Shown piece after piece: positions 36,138 through 48,410 of a stretch of 64,000 nucleotides of DNA. The notes under the pieces are model-generated. The model worked only from the letters and a program-made list of their open reading frames with translations. It was not told where the DNA came from and did no database searches. Location: NCBI GenBank assembly GCA_002105175.1, contig MCGE01000012.1, positions 62,001 to 126,000 of the forward strand, in the 5' to 3' direction. The position numbers and the translations under genes were made by a program. Origin of the DNA: Absidia repens (lineage: Eukaryota; Mucoromycota; Mucoromycetes; Mucorales; Cunninghamellaceae). Positions within the stretch are counted from its first letter, which is position 1. Each line of letters begins with the position of its first letter.

Positions 36138-36833
36138 AATCCCAAGCGTAGAGCGAGTGAGAATTGGAAGATAGGATAAAAAAATAAAAAAATCGAAGAG
36201 CAACAAAAATTATTGAAAATTCAATCTCCGTGCTTTGACAAAATCAGAATCCATCCGCCAAAAAAAAAATATATATATATATATATACCAATGAAGTCCT
36301 CTATACAAGCAGTACATTGTACATGTTTATCGGACAACCCGTTGGTAGGTGTCCATTTTGTTTCACAAGAAAAGGATGATGGTAGCGAGAAACATTTTTT
36401 TTTCTGGTGAATCACAAATAACATTCAAGCACCATATTCTTCTGAATTTATGATAAAAAAAGGAGGGGGGTGTCATACTTGGCTTCCTTGATACTCATTC
36501 TTTTTTTTCATTTTACACTAATATGATAAACTACAGTGCCATGTTACTCACCATGCTACTGAGTCATAGTCCCTTTTCTATCTATATCTTTTCATCATTG
36601 TTGTTCACACACCACTCTGATATATAGTCATTGGTTTAATATGAATAAAGCCCAATAATTCGGTATAAACAAATGTGCTATAAAAATATTTGGATATATA
36701 TGTCCTTTTTATTGTATAAAGTAAATATGTTTAAAAAATCAAAAATAACGAAGTGATGATACTAAAAAAAAAAACAAAAAAAAAACTAAATCTAAATCTA
36801 AAATAGGAGCACAATGCTAAAACTACAACAAAA
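36138..36833. other. Spacer between tricalbin 3' end and MSH3 start
   Basis: TA run (36269-36286) and A-rich stretches. No gene recognised. Confidence 0.5.
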
Positions 36834-39800
36834 TTATTGCTTTTGGGGAATCTCCACACAAATATTAATCTCACCAGTCCCATCAGCTAAGGGAAGCCAT
36901 CCTGCAAACGGTTGAGTCACATCCATGGTAGCGGTTCCAACGTCATGATCTGTCAATGCACCCCGCGAGCGTATCTTGAATTCCAAGGACTTGTCATTAG
37001 GTTTGATGTTGGTCATAAAGCTTTCATTCCTAAAGATATACAAAAATGTAGTAGTCAGTACGAATGAGGAAATGTAGTGTAATGTTTTTTTTTTTTTTTT
37101 TTTTTTACCATTCCGGTGTCCCATTTTTCTTTATATGATTTGTCTTGTATAAAGCTCGTTTGCTATTATTCTTGACGCGGACATAATAGTCCAATGAATC
37201 CTTCAAGCCACGAGCACTGATGATAGATACCTTGACTGCATCGTTGGGTCGGATCGTTGATATATTGGATGTTGATTGCACAGTTTCGACACTACGTCTT
37301 GGAGGAAGAGTATTCGACGCTATGGATTGGGCAATATCATTGGATGGAGGAGCACGATCATCAGCAGTAGTAATATCAACAGGAGCACCACCAACAGCTA
37401 CACTTCCCGCAAGTGTTTCATTATCCACCAACGTACTACGAGGACCAAGTTTGCTGCCAATCCCGCGAATGCCATTACCAAATTTTCCAACACCGCCAAA
37501 CACAGCCTTACCCCCTGTTCCTAGTACTTTGCCACCCAATCCTACAGCATCACCTGCAAGGGATACACCAGCGCCCAATGCATGACCAGGGACGGAAGTA
37601 AATGCTCTTGTCGTTGAATTTAATAGGGAAGTGCCTTGACGTTCACGTTTCAGTAGTTGAGGGTGCCATAATAATCGAACTTTCAGCGTTGAGCCACAAG
37701 TCAAAGGGATTTCCATTTCTTTGGCTTCAAAACTTTCCAAAACTTCGCCAGTGAAGGTGATATAGCCACGAGCTAATTCTTCATTATTGCCAAGTTGATC
37801 CCAGTCATAGATGATTGCTTCCAATTTTGCGCCAATGCGGCGTTGCTATCATGATTAGAGTAAAACAAAACAAAAATCAGTATAAGAGACGATGCAAATC
37901 AGTATATATCATATATGTCAAATTTACCACAGGGAGAACAAAAGTTTCCTTTTTCGTGTTGAATTCCGGGTTGAGCGTTTTCTTATAAACATCAGTCTTG
38001 TACATTTTTTCGCCATCGAGAGTAAATACGATATACGGATCACTTTTACCATTTCGATCGGCTGACTTGAGATTACTGGCAGAGATGGGGCTGATCGTGA
38101 GATTTCCTTGATTTTCCATGCTTTCTTCAGGGGGTAAGGTATACTGTACTACAGGAAGATAGTTGAAGCTGAGTCGGATTGTTCCGCCATTCGTGTTGAG
38201 TAACTTGAATTCTTCGCCATCATCCAATTCTTTGCCATTGTTGCCATCATCACCGTTCGTTAAGTCATTGTTGTTTAATGCCGATGTTCTTTCTTGTTGC
38301 CGTTTCATCACCGATTCGAGCACCTTTTTGACAGGAAGAGTCCAATGACCAATGCTGACCTGATCCTTCTTTTGTGTGTATCTGACCAACTGCACAGTCA
38401 CATTTGCAAAATCCAGTTCCTTGACAAATGCATCACCAGTTTCATTGAATTCAACGGTAGAGCCTTTTTGAGGGAGCGTCTTGTATTGAGCTTCATTGCT
38501 ATTCACCAATAATTCTGCCACCACCTTGCTTGTGTTTCCAGGAATGTTAGCTTGATGTATTTTGACGGAGAGGACACCAGCATTGTACTTTTCGAGATCG
38601 ATGATATCGGTGTCAGAGGCGGTGTAGAGGATAGGTTCACCATGTACATCCTTTGATTGACGTTCACCAGAAGAGGTTGCATTGGGCGAACGAGTTTGAG
38701 AATCACCCGTGTTGTTGCATTCATCGGTATTTTTTTCGCTGGCATTGTCATATGTAGGTGCGTTTTGTTCCATAACACTGAGATTGTCGATTTCTTCTGC
38801 TGATTTCGCTTGGTCGAGAGTTGGATGGAATGATACCTTGTAATGAATTCTACCTTTGCCTGATTTGCGCCGAGCATTCGTCAAATTCACCCACCGATCC
38901 ACTGGTTCCATTGCTTCATATATTTTTTGATTTGTTTCGCTGCTGACTGTTTCCTTGATGATTTGCTTGAGCTTGAAATCCGCCAAACCGAGAGATTTAT
39001 CATTTGAAGTATCGTTGTAGTCCATCACTTCAAATATAAGGTCTTCCCGTAAAGAGTGCACCGGTACATAGAGAGCCGTTTCCCATTCAGGATCCAAGTT
39101 ATCCAAGACATAGTCAGTTTGATCACGTACATGCATACCCGTCAGAATACGAACATATGGATCCGATTTGCCGCCAGTCAAAGCTTCCACATTTTTCAGA
39201 TCTTTAGCACCGTAAAAGTGGACACGTACCACACCGATCGGTGGTCGATAAGTACCGTGGCCAAGTCCGCCTGCAAATCCAGTCATCACCGTAGGTTTCC
39301 ATTTCATGCCCAAGTGTAGCTTTCCCTGAATACCCTTCAAGCTGAACCATTCAATGCTGTTTTCTAGTGATTTTTCAAGTTCGGACACCGTCGATTGCCA
39401 AGTTCCCAGGATAGAGTCACCGTGGAGTTGGCTTTCCTTGATAGTTACCCTAAGCCTGGTCTTTGCCTTATCGGTCACAAATGCCTCCGATTTTTTGTCC
39501 CAGCGAGGATTGGCGCTTCGTTTGAATGTTGACGTTGTCGCTTTTTCCTGGCCATCTATGGTGATAACAGCATAGGCATCCACCTTTCGACCACTGCCAA
39601 GATCTTTGCACTCATAAACCATAAATTGTACAATTCCTGTATCTACAACAATTTTCTGTGAGTTCCTAGATGATTCCCTCTAATATTGTTTCTTAGTCAA
39701 ATTTTACCTGATTCAGCAGCAGGAATAATAGTACCATCTTCTTGTTTTTCTTCAGCAGATGCGGGGAAGTATTGCATATCGCATTTGATTTCACCAGCAG

Positions 39801-41946
39801 GTTTGCCACCATGGAGTACAGATAGTGACCTAAACCAAATAAAAAATATGAGTTGTCAGCTTAATTAAAATTTCGCCAACTGCTCTGCCATTGTTAACAC
39901 TTACAATCCATCCAGAGTATTGTCATTTTCATCAAGCTCCTTAAGATCAAAGGAAGCAAAGCCCACGTCACCATCCTTTCTTCCAGTATTGCGATCTTTG
40001 ACATTAAGATAAAGAGTATCCTTTGGACCATTCAATAAGATAAACAAAGTTTCATTATATCGAGGGTTATTGTTGTCTTCTATACATTGAGTGCGGCCAA
40101 GTTCAGGGTTCTTTTCACTTCCCACATGAACCGATAAGTAGGGATCAAGAGAGCCAAAGAAGTCAGTAATTTTGAGACCAGCAGCAGAATGGATAGTTAA
40201 AGCCAGTACACCATTGGCAGAATCTGTTGTAGAAAATGAGTAAGTTATGGCATACGGAAAAAGAAATCTATTGAAATGATGACCAAGGACTTACCTAAAT
40301 CTGCACCAGCGAGCATAGCCGCAACATCAAGTGTAAATACATTTGGGGCATACATCATTGGTCCAAGGTTGGAGTGAACTTGATCTTGCACAAAAGATTG
40401 TAATCCAGGTATCTAAAAAAAAAGAAGTTAGAAACAAGGTCGTATGATATCAAAGCACCAAATTCTGTCAATACCAAATACACTGATAATCACTTACGTT
40501 GTTGATATCAAATCCCAAGTGTTCGCCACCAATAGGCTTGAGGATATAATCAAACAAAGGTTTTTCCAAAAAGCAAGCCTCCACCGACTGGATGTGAGGA
40601 AATTCGTTAAACATCTTGATTCGAAGACGCATATGACCAGTAAAAGCAATTCCTTCCAAAAGCACAGGCATGCCAGCACCAATCATTTTTTTACCAAGGC
40701 GGATGGATAACACAATTTTGGGATCAACATGGGACTGCAAATCACGAATCGTAATATCAGTCGTATCTGTGGGGGTAAAGGATACCTTCCAATCCATGCA
40801 CTATATTGTAGATGGTTAAAAAGGAGGGTAAGTATCATACATATTGGTGATACAATGATATGGCAGAATTTTTCTTACCACGACATTGGGTTCAGTTCGA
40901 GGATATGTCTTGACAAATTCGATAAAGGGTGCTTTTGTACCAAGTGTAAAAGTAGTCAGTCGAATGGAATCCAAGAAAGAAGGGCAATTGTCACTAAGAA
41001 TCGCGTCAGCAGTGCCAATGATTTGAGCAGACAACACAGGTTCATAAATCAGCCAAAAACGACTCAAAAAGTGGTTCATCCAATTGACGGATTCGTTATC
41101 CGATTCCAGCTGTCGCATGGTCATTTCCCGTTGTACATCGTCGCGTATGTTTTGTCGAAGTCGTCTAATGGATGTTTGATAATAGGTAGCTACATTCAAG
41201 TGTATTCATAGAGAAAAATAAGAAGATCAGTAAAAATGGGCACAACTAAAAAAGTAAGTTTATGTAACGTATGATTCAAATTCCGCATTGTTTTTTTTTT
41301 TTTTTTTTTTACCTAGAAACGCGCCGATAGTTAAGCAGACAAAAAGGCCAGCCCCCAGTCTCGTCAATACATACGTTAACATCACTGATACGAAGAGAAC
41401 GCCAGCATTATGGAACCATTTTCCATAATAAGTATCGCTGAGAAGTTGACCCAAAACACTATCATCCGGAACATAGTCGTCCAATCGGGAGCCAGCGTAA
41501 ATGGTAGCAATTTCTTCAGCTGACAAGGATTCATTCAGGGCAGCCATCAAATGATCTTGCCCAGGATTGGGTAAAGTCGAGAAATCGGTCCATCCACACC
41601 GTGTATCATTATTGGGCGAGAATCCACCAGGTGCAAACCTACTTCCCGATGATGGTGAGGCATCGTTGTTCGCGCCATTGTTCACTTTGAGATTGGCATC
41701 CTTGTCTTCAACAATTTTCGACGTACCATTGCTTCCTATGCTTCGTGGGAGACCATCAATATCATCAATAATACCCGGGGCTACAGATCCACCATCAGCA
41801 TCAGCCGCCACCTGAGTGCACCTTCCTTCAGGAGACAATTTATCATCAAAACTATGATGGACCTTAGCATTGGGGTGAGATTTTTCCTTCACCAATCTTC
41901 CACCGTCCTTGTACATAGTTGAGTCCAAAGTAGGAATTTCCTCCAT
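36834..41946 (-). CDS. Tricalbin (extended synaptotagmin-like) ER-plasma membrane tether
   Basis: Tethers cortical ER to the plasma membrane and transfers lipids. Nine exons sum to 1,484 residues: 41946..41313, 41189..40879, 40800..40498, 40412..40295, 40223..39905, 39829..39708, 39642..37928, 37845..37109, 37029..36834. The N-terminal region is disordered. A hydrophobic hairpin near residues 177-211 (NAGVLFVSVMLTYVLTRLGA) is followed by the lipid-binding SMP domain (about 220-440: SVNWMNHFLSRFWLIYEPVL through ACFLEKPLFDYILKPIGG). At least five C2 domains start near 456 (VLALTIHSAAGLKITDFFGS), 603 (GIVQFMVYECKDLGSG), 736 (GVVRVHFYGAKDLKNV), 1118 (LTISPISASNLKSADRNG, keeping the Ca2+-loop SDPY) and 1375 (VKVSIISARGL). 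Length fits yeast Tcb3. Introns 1 and 8 begin with long poly(A) after the donor. Confidence 0.93.
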
Positions 41947-42119
41947 CGACTAGTTGGAAAGCAAAAATGAAAAAGAAAAAAAAAAAAGACAAACGAGAAA
42001 GAGATTAATGTTTTGATTTCATTTTTTATTCAAGTGATGATTTTAAAACCCACCATAAAGTATTTAAACTGAGACATCTGAGACCAAGTAAAAAAGGCAA
42101 AATGTATACCAAACTAATA

Positions 42120-43802
42120 CTATAATAGAATACAATGGCTGGTAATCAGCATTTCGACTAGACTAATGCCTTGATTCATTTGTTTCAAATAAAGAGCAGC
42201 AGTGGCCATGGCACCTTCTTGAGTAGATGGGATAGCAGCATAATCTTGATTGTTGTTGACTGGGTCGTCAATACGGATTAAATTGGGAGTAAACACCACA
42301 GCCAGATTGTGAGCTGTCATTTTGTTGATATTTGAATGTTGCACAACATCAAATAAAAACACCATCAAGTAGCGTAACAATGCCAAGGCGTATGGTTTGT
42401 GGGCAAAGATCGTCTGTACCTGTTGCTGTATCTGAGAGTCCCGTGACTTTTGTTCTACAATTCCAAAGAAAATCCCATATGAGATATCGTACAACCTGCC
42501 TTTACTTTTTTTTTTTTTTTTTTTTTTTTACCTTGTGATACCGTTGAAGTCGATGAATTTAGCAACAGCTTCCCAAGTTCAGCACTTTGTTCGACTGATA
42601 TGAGAGATGTAGGTAGTTCACGTAGGAACACTTTGAGAAGAGCTGCTGATACATCTACATCATGTGCATTCAAATCCACTGGGTCGCCGTAGTTAAATTT
42701 AGCTTTGACCATTCGAAGTTCTTCACTTGCTGGTGATTTTCTAAATATGCCTTCCTTATCAATGCCTAAAATACGATTGTAATAAAATGAGACATAGGTC
42801 ATCTACTGGTTACATCGTTAACTTTGATAACTTACCCCTTCCCCGTAAATGATCAACCAGTTGTCGAACCACATGAGGTATAGGTGGATTCGAGTCCAAA
42901 GACCACCCTTCCAATGAAGCCAAATCTTGAAGAGACCGACCGAAAGCAAGAGATACAGTTGGCATTGGCGTGACACTATTGAGTTTGAATGTAGTAGGCA
43001 ATATAGGTAGATCCATATCATAATCGATGACGGCCTTGGGAATCATATTTTCGGGAACTTGTATCAATTGCTTCAGTTCATCTAGACGCTGAAGGTATCG
43101 TAACTTGCGGGCAAATTTTGGACTGAATGATTTCATGCCCCCCCCAAAAAAAACACACAAGTTAAAGTGAGTACTCTAGTATATAGACCCAATAAGTAAA
43201 GTAAATATAATATGCCATGATACCTTGTAATTTTGTTAGCCAAATCAAATATCATCCGGTAACTGCGACCGAGGTGGACAGCATAGAGAGCTTTCAGGTT
43301 CTTTTTGTACCGACGATCAAGTTCACGATACGCCTTGAGTAGCCATAGCCAGGAAGGACGATATTTTGCAGGAGAGGAGAAGAAGACCAAAACATAGTCA
43401 TTTTCAACAAATTCATCCCTACCAAACGACATACAGTGAATACGATATAAAGTGGATGATAAGAAGGGAATAGATAGAAACTTACAAACGAGATAAAATA
43501 AATCTACAAGAAAAAATAAGGACAGCAAATATAATTAGCTATGACAATGAGGTATCGCGCATCTGTACTTACGTCAATATCAAATCGTAGTCGATAGTAG
43601 CAGGGTTGGGGAGATTGTTGGCACAGAGTATCAAGATTGGACGGCTTTCACTATCGAGGCCTATGTATTAAAAAAAATTAAGACAACGTGTTATTATTGT
43701 TTCCTTTTTTTTCCTACCTGCTTCGTAGATAATATTCAGTTGAGCAATGCCTTTGTATTCAGGACTTGAGGCTAATAAACGAGTTGGATTTGCAGGTGGC
43801 AT
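42120..43802 (-). CDS. Sec14/CRAL-TRIO-RhoGAP protein (p50RhoGAP-like)
   Basis: GTPase-activating protein for Rho/Cdc42-type GTPases, regulating polarity and actin. Seven exons sum to 413 residues: 43802..43718, 43660..43573, 43503..43486 (18 nt), 43418..43224, 43122..42836, 42765..42532, 42454..42120. Residues 1-130 look like a divergent CRAL-TRIO/Sec14 lipid-binding domain (DSESRPILILCANNLPNP, DYVLVFFSSPAKYRPSWLWL, NLKALYAVHLGRSYRMIFDL). The RhoGAP domain (about 170-390) shows IPHVVRQLVDHL, the arginine finger in GIDKEGIFRKSPAS near residue 233, SAALLKVFLRELPTSLI, and MTAHNLAVVFTPNLI. The domain order matches ARHGAP1. Intron 6 starts with about 24 A on the coding strand. Confidence 0.9.
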
Positions 43803-43923
43803 GAAGGGACGTTAGTGGAGGGAAAGAAATTGAAAAAAGGAACGAAAACGGTGTGTGGGTCATTGTATTTTTTGTAAACCCCGCCATCCAGACTGGTCCG
43901 GGTGCGTGGCTCAGATAGTTCAT

Positions 43924-44294
43924 TCACCTGACTTGAGTATTTTCAAGTTTCAATTGGGACATAAATGCATACTTTTGGACAATGCTTTTGTTGATTTCAC
44001 TACAGCTAGGCAAACGTTGTCTGAGAACACTGGCTACTGGCCGTGATTCTTGGGTAGATGCGCCTATCTTATAATGTACCAGTAGCAGTTTTCTGTCATG
44101 CCTGACGAGAGTCCACTCTTTCCATGAGCTTACCAGCATCGCCGTATCCACATAAAATAATAGCTCTAGGTTTTGTTCCCTCGCGGTTGATTCACGCAGT
44201 CGATGAAGACACTGCAAATAAAAAGATAAAACACATACACATACACATTTCAAAAGATCATAATAAAAGTCAATAACTAACATACTTTATTCAT
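43924..44294 (-). CDS. Possible small two-exon gene directly downstream of eS7, unknown function
   Basis: Tentative. Exon 44294..44286 encodes MNK followed by a GTATGT donor. Exon 44211..43924 follows a good acceptor (TTTTTATTTGCAG) and continues CLHRLRESTAREQNLELLFY, VDTAMLVSSWKEWTLVRHD, RKLLLVHYKIGASTQESRPV, ending LENTQVR. The sum is 98 residues in frame. Composition looks more protein-like than the AT-driven frames nearby, but I recognise no family. Its start lies only 35 nt after the eS7 stop, inside that gene's expected 3'UTR, which argues against it or for an unusual overlapping transcript. A further intron at CAGGTGAATG is possible. Confidence 0.4.
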
Positions 44295-44328
44295 TATTTC
44301 AAAGTACTATAAAAACCTAAACTAATAT

Positions 44329-45066
44329 TTAGAACAATTCAGCGTTGGCGGGGAATTCAAAGACAACATCCTTGCCAGTCAACTTTCTGTAGACAGAGGA
44401 GAAAGTGTCGAGCTTGTATTCCAAAGAGGTGGCATCCTTGGTGTCCAAAAAGCACTTGATGGTCTTGGAACCGTCAACCTTGACACGGGTACGCTTACCA
44501 ATGATTTCGGTGGGGTAGACAAGATCTTCGAGAACAGCATCGTGCACAGCGGTCAAAGTACGAGAACGAGGACGGGGTTGCTTGGGGTTTTCGTGACGGC
44601 TGGGCTTCTTGAGGATACGGCGTTGAGCAACGAAGACAACATGACGGTCAGAGAACTTCTTTTCCAATTCACGGGTCAAACTATAGAGAGAGTAGAATAA
44701 AGTGTTAGAGTTTCCGGTACGTCCTCTTGACAAATATAATAAATATATCCCTTACCGTTGTTGGATCTTATGGAAGGCCTTTTGTTGAGGGACGGGCACA
44801 AAGATGATGATAGCCTTCTTGCCAGCACCGAGTTCGACCTGTCAAAAAAGAAAAAAAAAAAAAGAAAAAAGGTGAGACCATGTCGTTGTTACAGTCTTAC
44901 ATGGGCCATGACAACTTACTTCCTTGGCACCGGTGATGTTGAGAGGACGCAATTCCTTCTTCAATTCAGGGACAGAGTTTTCGAGATCAACGATAGCTTG
45001 ACCGATAGTAATTTCGAATTCATCGATGGGCTTGGCGCCAGCAATTTTAACGATCTTTGAGGACAT
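44329..45066 (-). CDS. RPS7: 40S ribosomal protein eS7 (RPS7)
   Basis: Small-subunit ribosomal protein. Three exons, 45066..44920, 44838..44756 and 44680..44329, sum to 193 residues (yeast Rps7 is 190). Diagnostic runs: [78 protein letters not shown]. Codon use is strongly biased (AAG, GTC, TTG), as expected for a highly expressed gene. A TTGCAG acceptor sits 8 nt before the ATG, pointing to a leader intron that holds the CCAT/GGAT tract at 45139-45161. Confidence 0.96.
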
Positions 45067-45545
45067 TGTCGTTTCTGCAATATCAAAAGACAACAAGGAA
45101 AAAAAAAAGTTCAGTAAAATAATCATCCATCTATATGCCCATCCATCCATCCATCCATCCACTCCCATTTAATACATCATCCTTTCACTAAACCACCCAT
45201 CTGTTCTATTTTCTTCTATATATACTTCTTGAAAGTATGATACCTACAAAGGTTAACCACAGTAAAAAGAAAGAGCAAATCGAGTTTCGATTTGACATTC
45301 AAAAAAAAGGACCATCAATATGTATTCAAAGTCCGCCTTTGCCCCTTCGCCACAGCAACAGACCATCCAACCCCACACCACCTGTCATAAAAGTCCACCA
45401 TTTCCACTATTTATGTGATCATATGAAATACATATTTTTTTATTGAATGTTTGATTTCGTTCTTTGCAATAAATAATAACGAATGAGGAAAATGTACTAT
45501 GTAATGTTGCTAAAAAAAAAAAGCGGGAGAGAGAACGGGGCTAAT
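45067..45545. promoter_or_regulatory. eS7 promoter/leader and 3' flank of eIF4E
   Basis: Probable 5'UTR intron of eS7 (acceptor at about 45075-45076), the GGAT tract, and T/C-rich promoter sequence. No further gene. Confidence 0.45.
45139..45161. repeat. (CATC)n / (GGAT)n microsatellite upstream of eS7
   Basis: Five to six CCAT units on the plus strand, GGAT on the eS7 coding strand, 73-95 nt upstream of the ATG and upstream of the probable leader-intron acceptor. Confidence 0.85.
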
Positions 45546-45865
45546 CTAAAGAGTGAATTTTTCATGTATTTGAGCAGATTCGTGGGGTATGAAATCCATA
45601 GTGAGATGCATAGGCAAATTCAACAATTCCCGGATGTTGTGCCTAAAATTTTAAAGAAAGAGTTAGCCAAAATATCATCATCATCATCACAAATACGTTC
45701 TTTAAAATTTACCCGATCGATTCCAAGGATTCATTTCGTTGAGATGACTTTGTCCACAACGCAATACGGAAGTAGTTTCTACGGATAGCAATCACAGTAC
45801 CACATGCTTCATCGTTCACAAATTGTTCACCAATCACAGCAAGCACCTATATATACAAAAAATCA

Positions 45866-45904
<39 letters not shown>

Positions 45905-46451
45905 GTCGATATGCATAATTCAGTCATTCCACACAGCCTGCCCTCATCCTATTGATGTGTCTTGCACAACTATATAGCTGTCCCTTTCTCTTACCATGTT
46001 CAACCAAAAGAGGTTGATAGTGTTTCCGCTTCGAGCCCGAGGAAATTGAATCACAAACTTGCCACCATTAGCATTGGCGGGATCTTCCCATTCAGGTCGG
46101 ATACCTTTCTTGAAGAGATGGTAATTGGAGCTGGGTTCAAGTTGATCCACCTTGGTCAAGTTGTTGAAAGCACTGTATAAATATAAATCGTAGTGTGAAA
46201 CATACATAATAAGAGCTGATACTACTATGTACTTACCCCCAAAAGTCTTCCACTGTATCAACAGTAACAAGTTCCTTCAAGTTCTCTGCCCATGATTGAG
46301 CATTGTTGTTGAGTACAGGATTATCGTAATAAAAGGTCCAGGCGTTTTGTAAAGGATGTGTCACAGTAAGATCAAGACCTTCAGGTACTGGAACGATACT
46401 TTTGTGATTGTCTTGGGTAATATTATGCCATTCGTTGTCTATTTGGGCCAT
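45546..46451 (-). CDS. Translation initiation factor eIF4E (mRNA cap-binding protein)
   Basis: Binds the m7G cap and recruits eIF4G. Four exons, 46451..46237, 46172..45995, 45846..45713 and 45642..45546, sum to 207 residues. Family marks: HPLQNAWTFYYDN (cap-stacking Trp), LVTVDTVEDFWGAFNN, the second cap Trp in GIRPEWEDPANANGGKFV, VLAVIGEQFVNDEACG and IAIRRNYFRIALWTKSS. The last exon (GHNIRELLNLPMHLTMDFIP, HES) restores the usual C-terminal helix; without its splice the frame would stop two codons later. The first ~35 residues are shorter than in animals. It lies 480 nt upstream of eS7 on the same strand. Confidence 0.94.
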
Positions 46452-47279
46452 GTTAAAATATTAGATAGAAAAGTTGGAATAAGAAAAGGGGAAAAGGGTC
46501 CGAAAATATTGTGGGCTCTTTTTTTTTTTTGAACCCTAAAAAAGAAACGCAGTCTCGAAAGTTTTTCAGGTACCGAATTCTTTATTGGTGTAATGGTCAA
46601 CTTCCCCCTTTTTTTTTCTTTTGCATATTGTTATTGTGCATGCTTTCAATTCATATATATGACTCTTAGCATAGCTTCACTAACACTTGCTTTATCATCA
46701 CTTCTTACATGTAAATTAGTGTCAAGGCATATATGAGAACTTTCGTCTTTTCCTCCTAGTAACGTGTCCTTTTGCGAAAAAAAAAAAGAAGTCTAATTCA
46801 AATCCCAAAATTTTCATAATAATTGGATTTTTAACCACCAAGAAACTGGTCCTGTGCTAGAATTTGAAAGATGGGCATTCTTCTCAGGAGAAGGCAGCAC
46901 ATCATATTTCGCACTCCGATGAAGATGGATTCGACGTGCAAGGTGGAAGAGACTCTCACTTTACACAGCTGAATTCGCAAAAAGTTACCAGATAAAAGCA
47001 TTCTCAAATTTCCACAAAAAATGATCAGCTATATGTCAGGGGTGATTGAAGTGTGTATGTCAATAGGATTGGAATAGAGCTCTCCCTTCGTTTGTACTAA
47101 AGCGGGCTCCCCTCGCGAAGCAACGTTCATGCTCAGCGTTCCGTTGGTAGATATATTTGTGTGTGGGAAAAAAAAAACAGGATGGGTATTCACGCTTCCC
47201 CGCATTTCTCATTTTTATGGTTGATTGTTCAGTGTCCAACTGACATCGGTTTGAATTTTTATTTTGTTGTTTTTTTTAT
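46452..47279. promoter_or_regulatory. eIF4E promoter region and spacer
   Basis: A T run (46519-46530), AT-rich sequence and mixed non-coding DNA leading to repeat copy E. Nothing coding recognised. Confidence 0.45.
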
Positions 47280-48410
47280 TGTACCATGCACAATGAAAAT
47301 AAGTGAGCTGGGCATATAAAGTATGTTAAGTCTAGTGGAGGCCGTAATGTCTTACAGAAAAGACTGCGCTCACTATACGTCCTACATTAAATAGTCTCAA
47401 TGGTAGAATAGGCATAGAACCACGTTTTATATCAAGTGACCTATACTCGTAAACCAGTTGCTGGATTATTGGAGAAAAATTATCATGGAGCAAGTGGGAA
47501 AATGCTCTATAGCATCGGCTATGCTCACGGTACAACCCAAATTCATTAATACGAATTATTAAGCTAAAAGAGGGTATACTTGATATAAAGAAATATAGAA
47601 CAATTAATAAGTCGCTGGGGCGTAAGGGAAAGTCATAGTGGGTGATTTAGAACGGAAGTGTTTGGTAGGACACGCTCAGAACAATTAAATAGCGACATTT
47701 TTTGCTGTCACATAGGTCAGAGTATAATTAGTGGATTGTACTTTATTGAAGGATATTGATAGATACTAAAGTTAAAGATGAGTTGTTCAATGTAACAAGG
47801 GATGGACCTACTGGAGGGAGCATGAGTTAGACTAATGAGGGTTCTGAAAAATGGACAATATTAATCTAAAGGAACTATTGCAAAATAGTACATAATGCAC
47901 TGTACGTGGTCAAAAGCGACTAGAGTATATCTTTTATTGAAGTATAACAATGCTCAACGCTATTGAAAAGTGATGGCCGTAATATAAACGGGATCTATTA
48001 CACAAGACATGAGAGACGCTAACGAGACATTTTTTTCATTGAAGCTAGTAAAAAGAGACACAATTTATTTAGATATAGATACAAACTATGGGCAAGCTAA
48101 CACTAAACATAGCTAAGGGAGGCTCCAGAAAGTCAACTAATGGTAGTTCTAAAATCCTAGATCCAAAATGAAAGGGTTTCCCCATGCATCTTGTAATCCC
48201 TGAGCTGAACCCCCTTCTAACTAGTCCTAATACTATTCTAAGGTCAACATATGTCCATAGAAATTGAATGGTGAAGAGAAAACGAAGGGGTCAAAAAAAA
48301 AAAAAAAAGAAAGAGAGCTGAAAAAATAAAAAGAGGGAGAGAGAAAATAAATATTTCACGTGGGCGGGATTTAAAATATTTCTGTGGCGTTCTGGTAAAC
48401 TGGAGTTCTG
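47280..48410 (-). mobile_element. SINE-like repeat, copy E (longest clear modular copy)
   Basis: Minus orientation; head at the right with CACGTGGGCGGGATTTAAAAT (about 48358). The body shows CTAGATCCAAAATGAAAGGG, CCCCATGCATCTTGTAATCCC, and AGTCCTAATACTATTCTAAGG. To the left come modules restarting with ATTGAAG at about 48039, 47938 and 47745. A distal section (ACCACGTTTTATATCAAGTG at 47430) is shared with copy D, and ACCATGCACAATGAAAATAA with copy B. Confidence 0.65.

Noticed and set aside
45483..45788. 101-codon plus-strand frame in the eIF4E region
   Set aside because: It overlaps the last two exons of eIF4E on the opposite strand, which fit the family C-terminus.
46795..46860. Isolated B-box-like AATTCAAATCCC as another SINE head
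   Set aside because: No CACGTG block or repeat body follows in either direction; likely chance.
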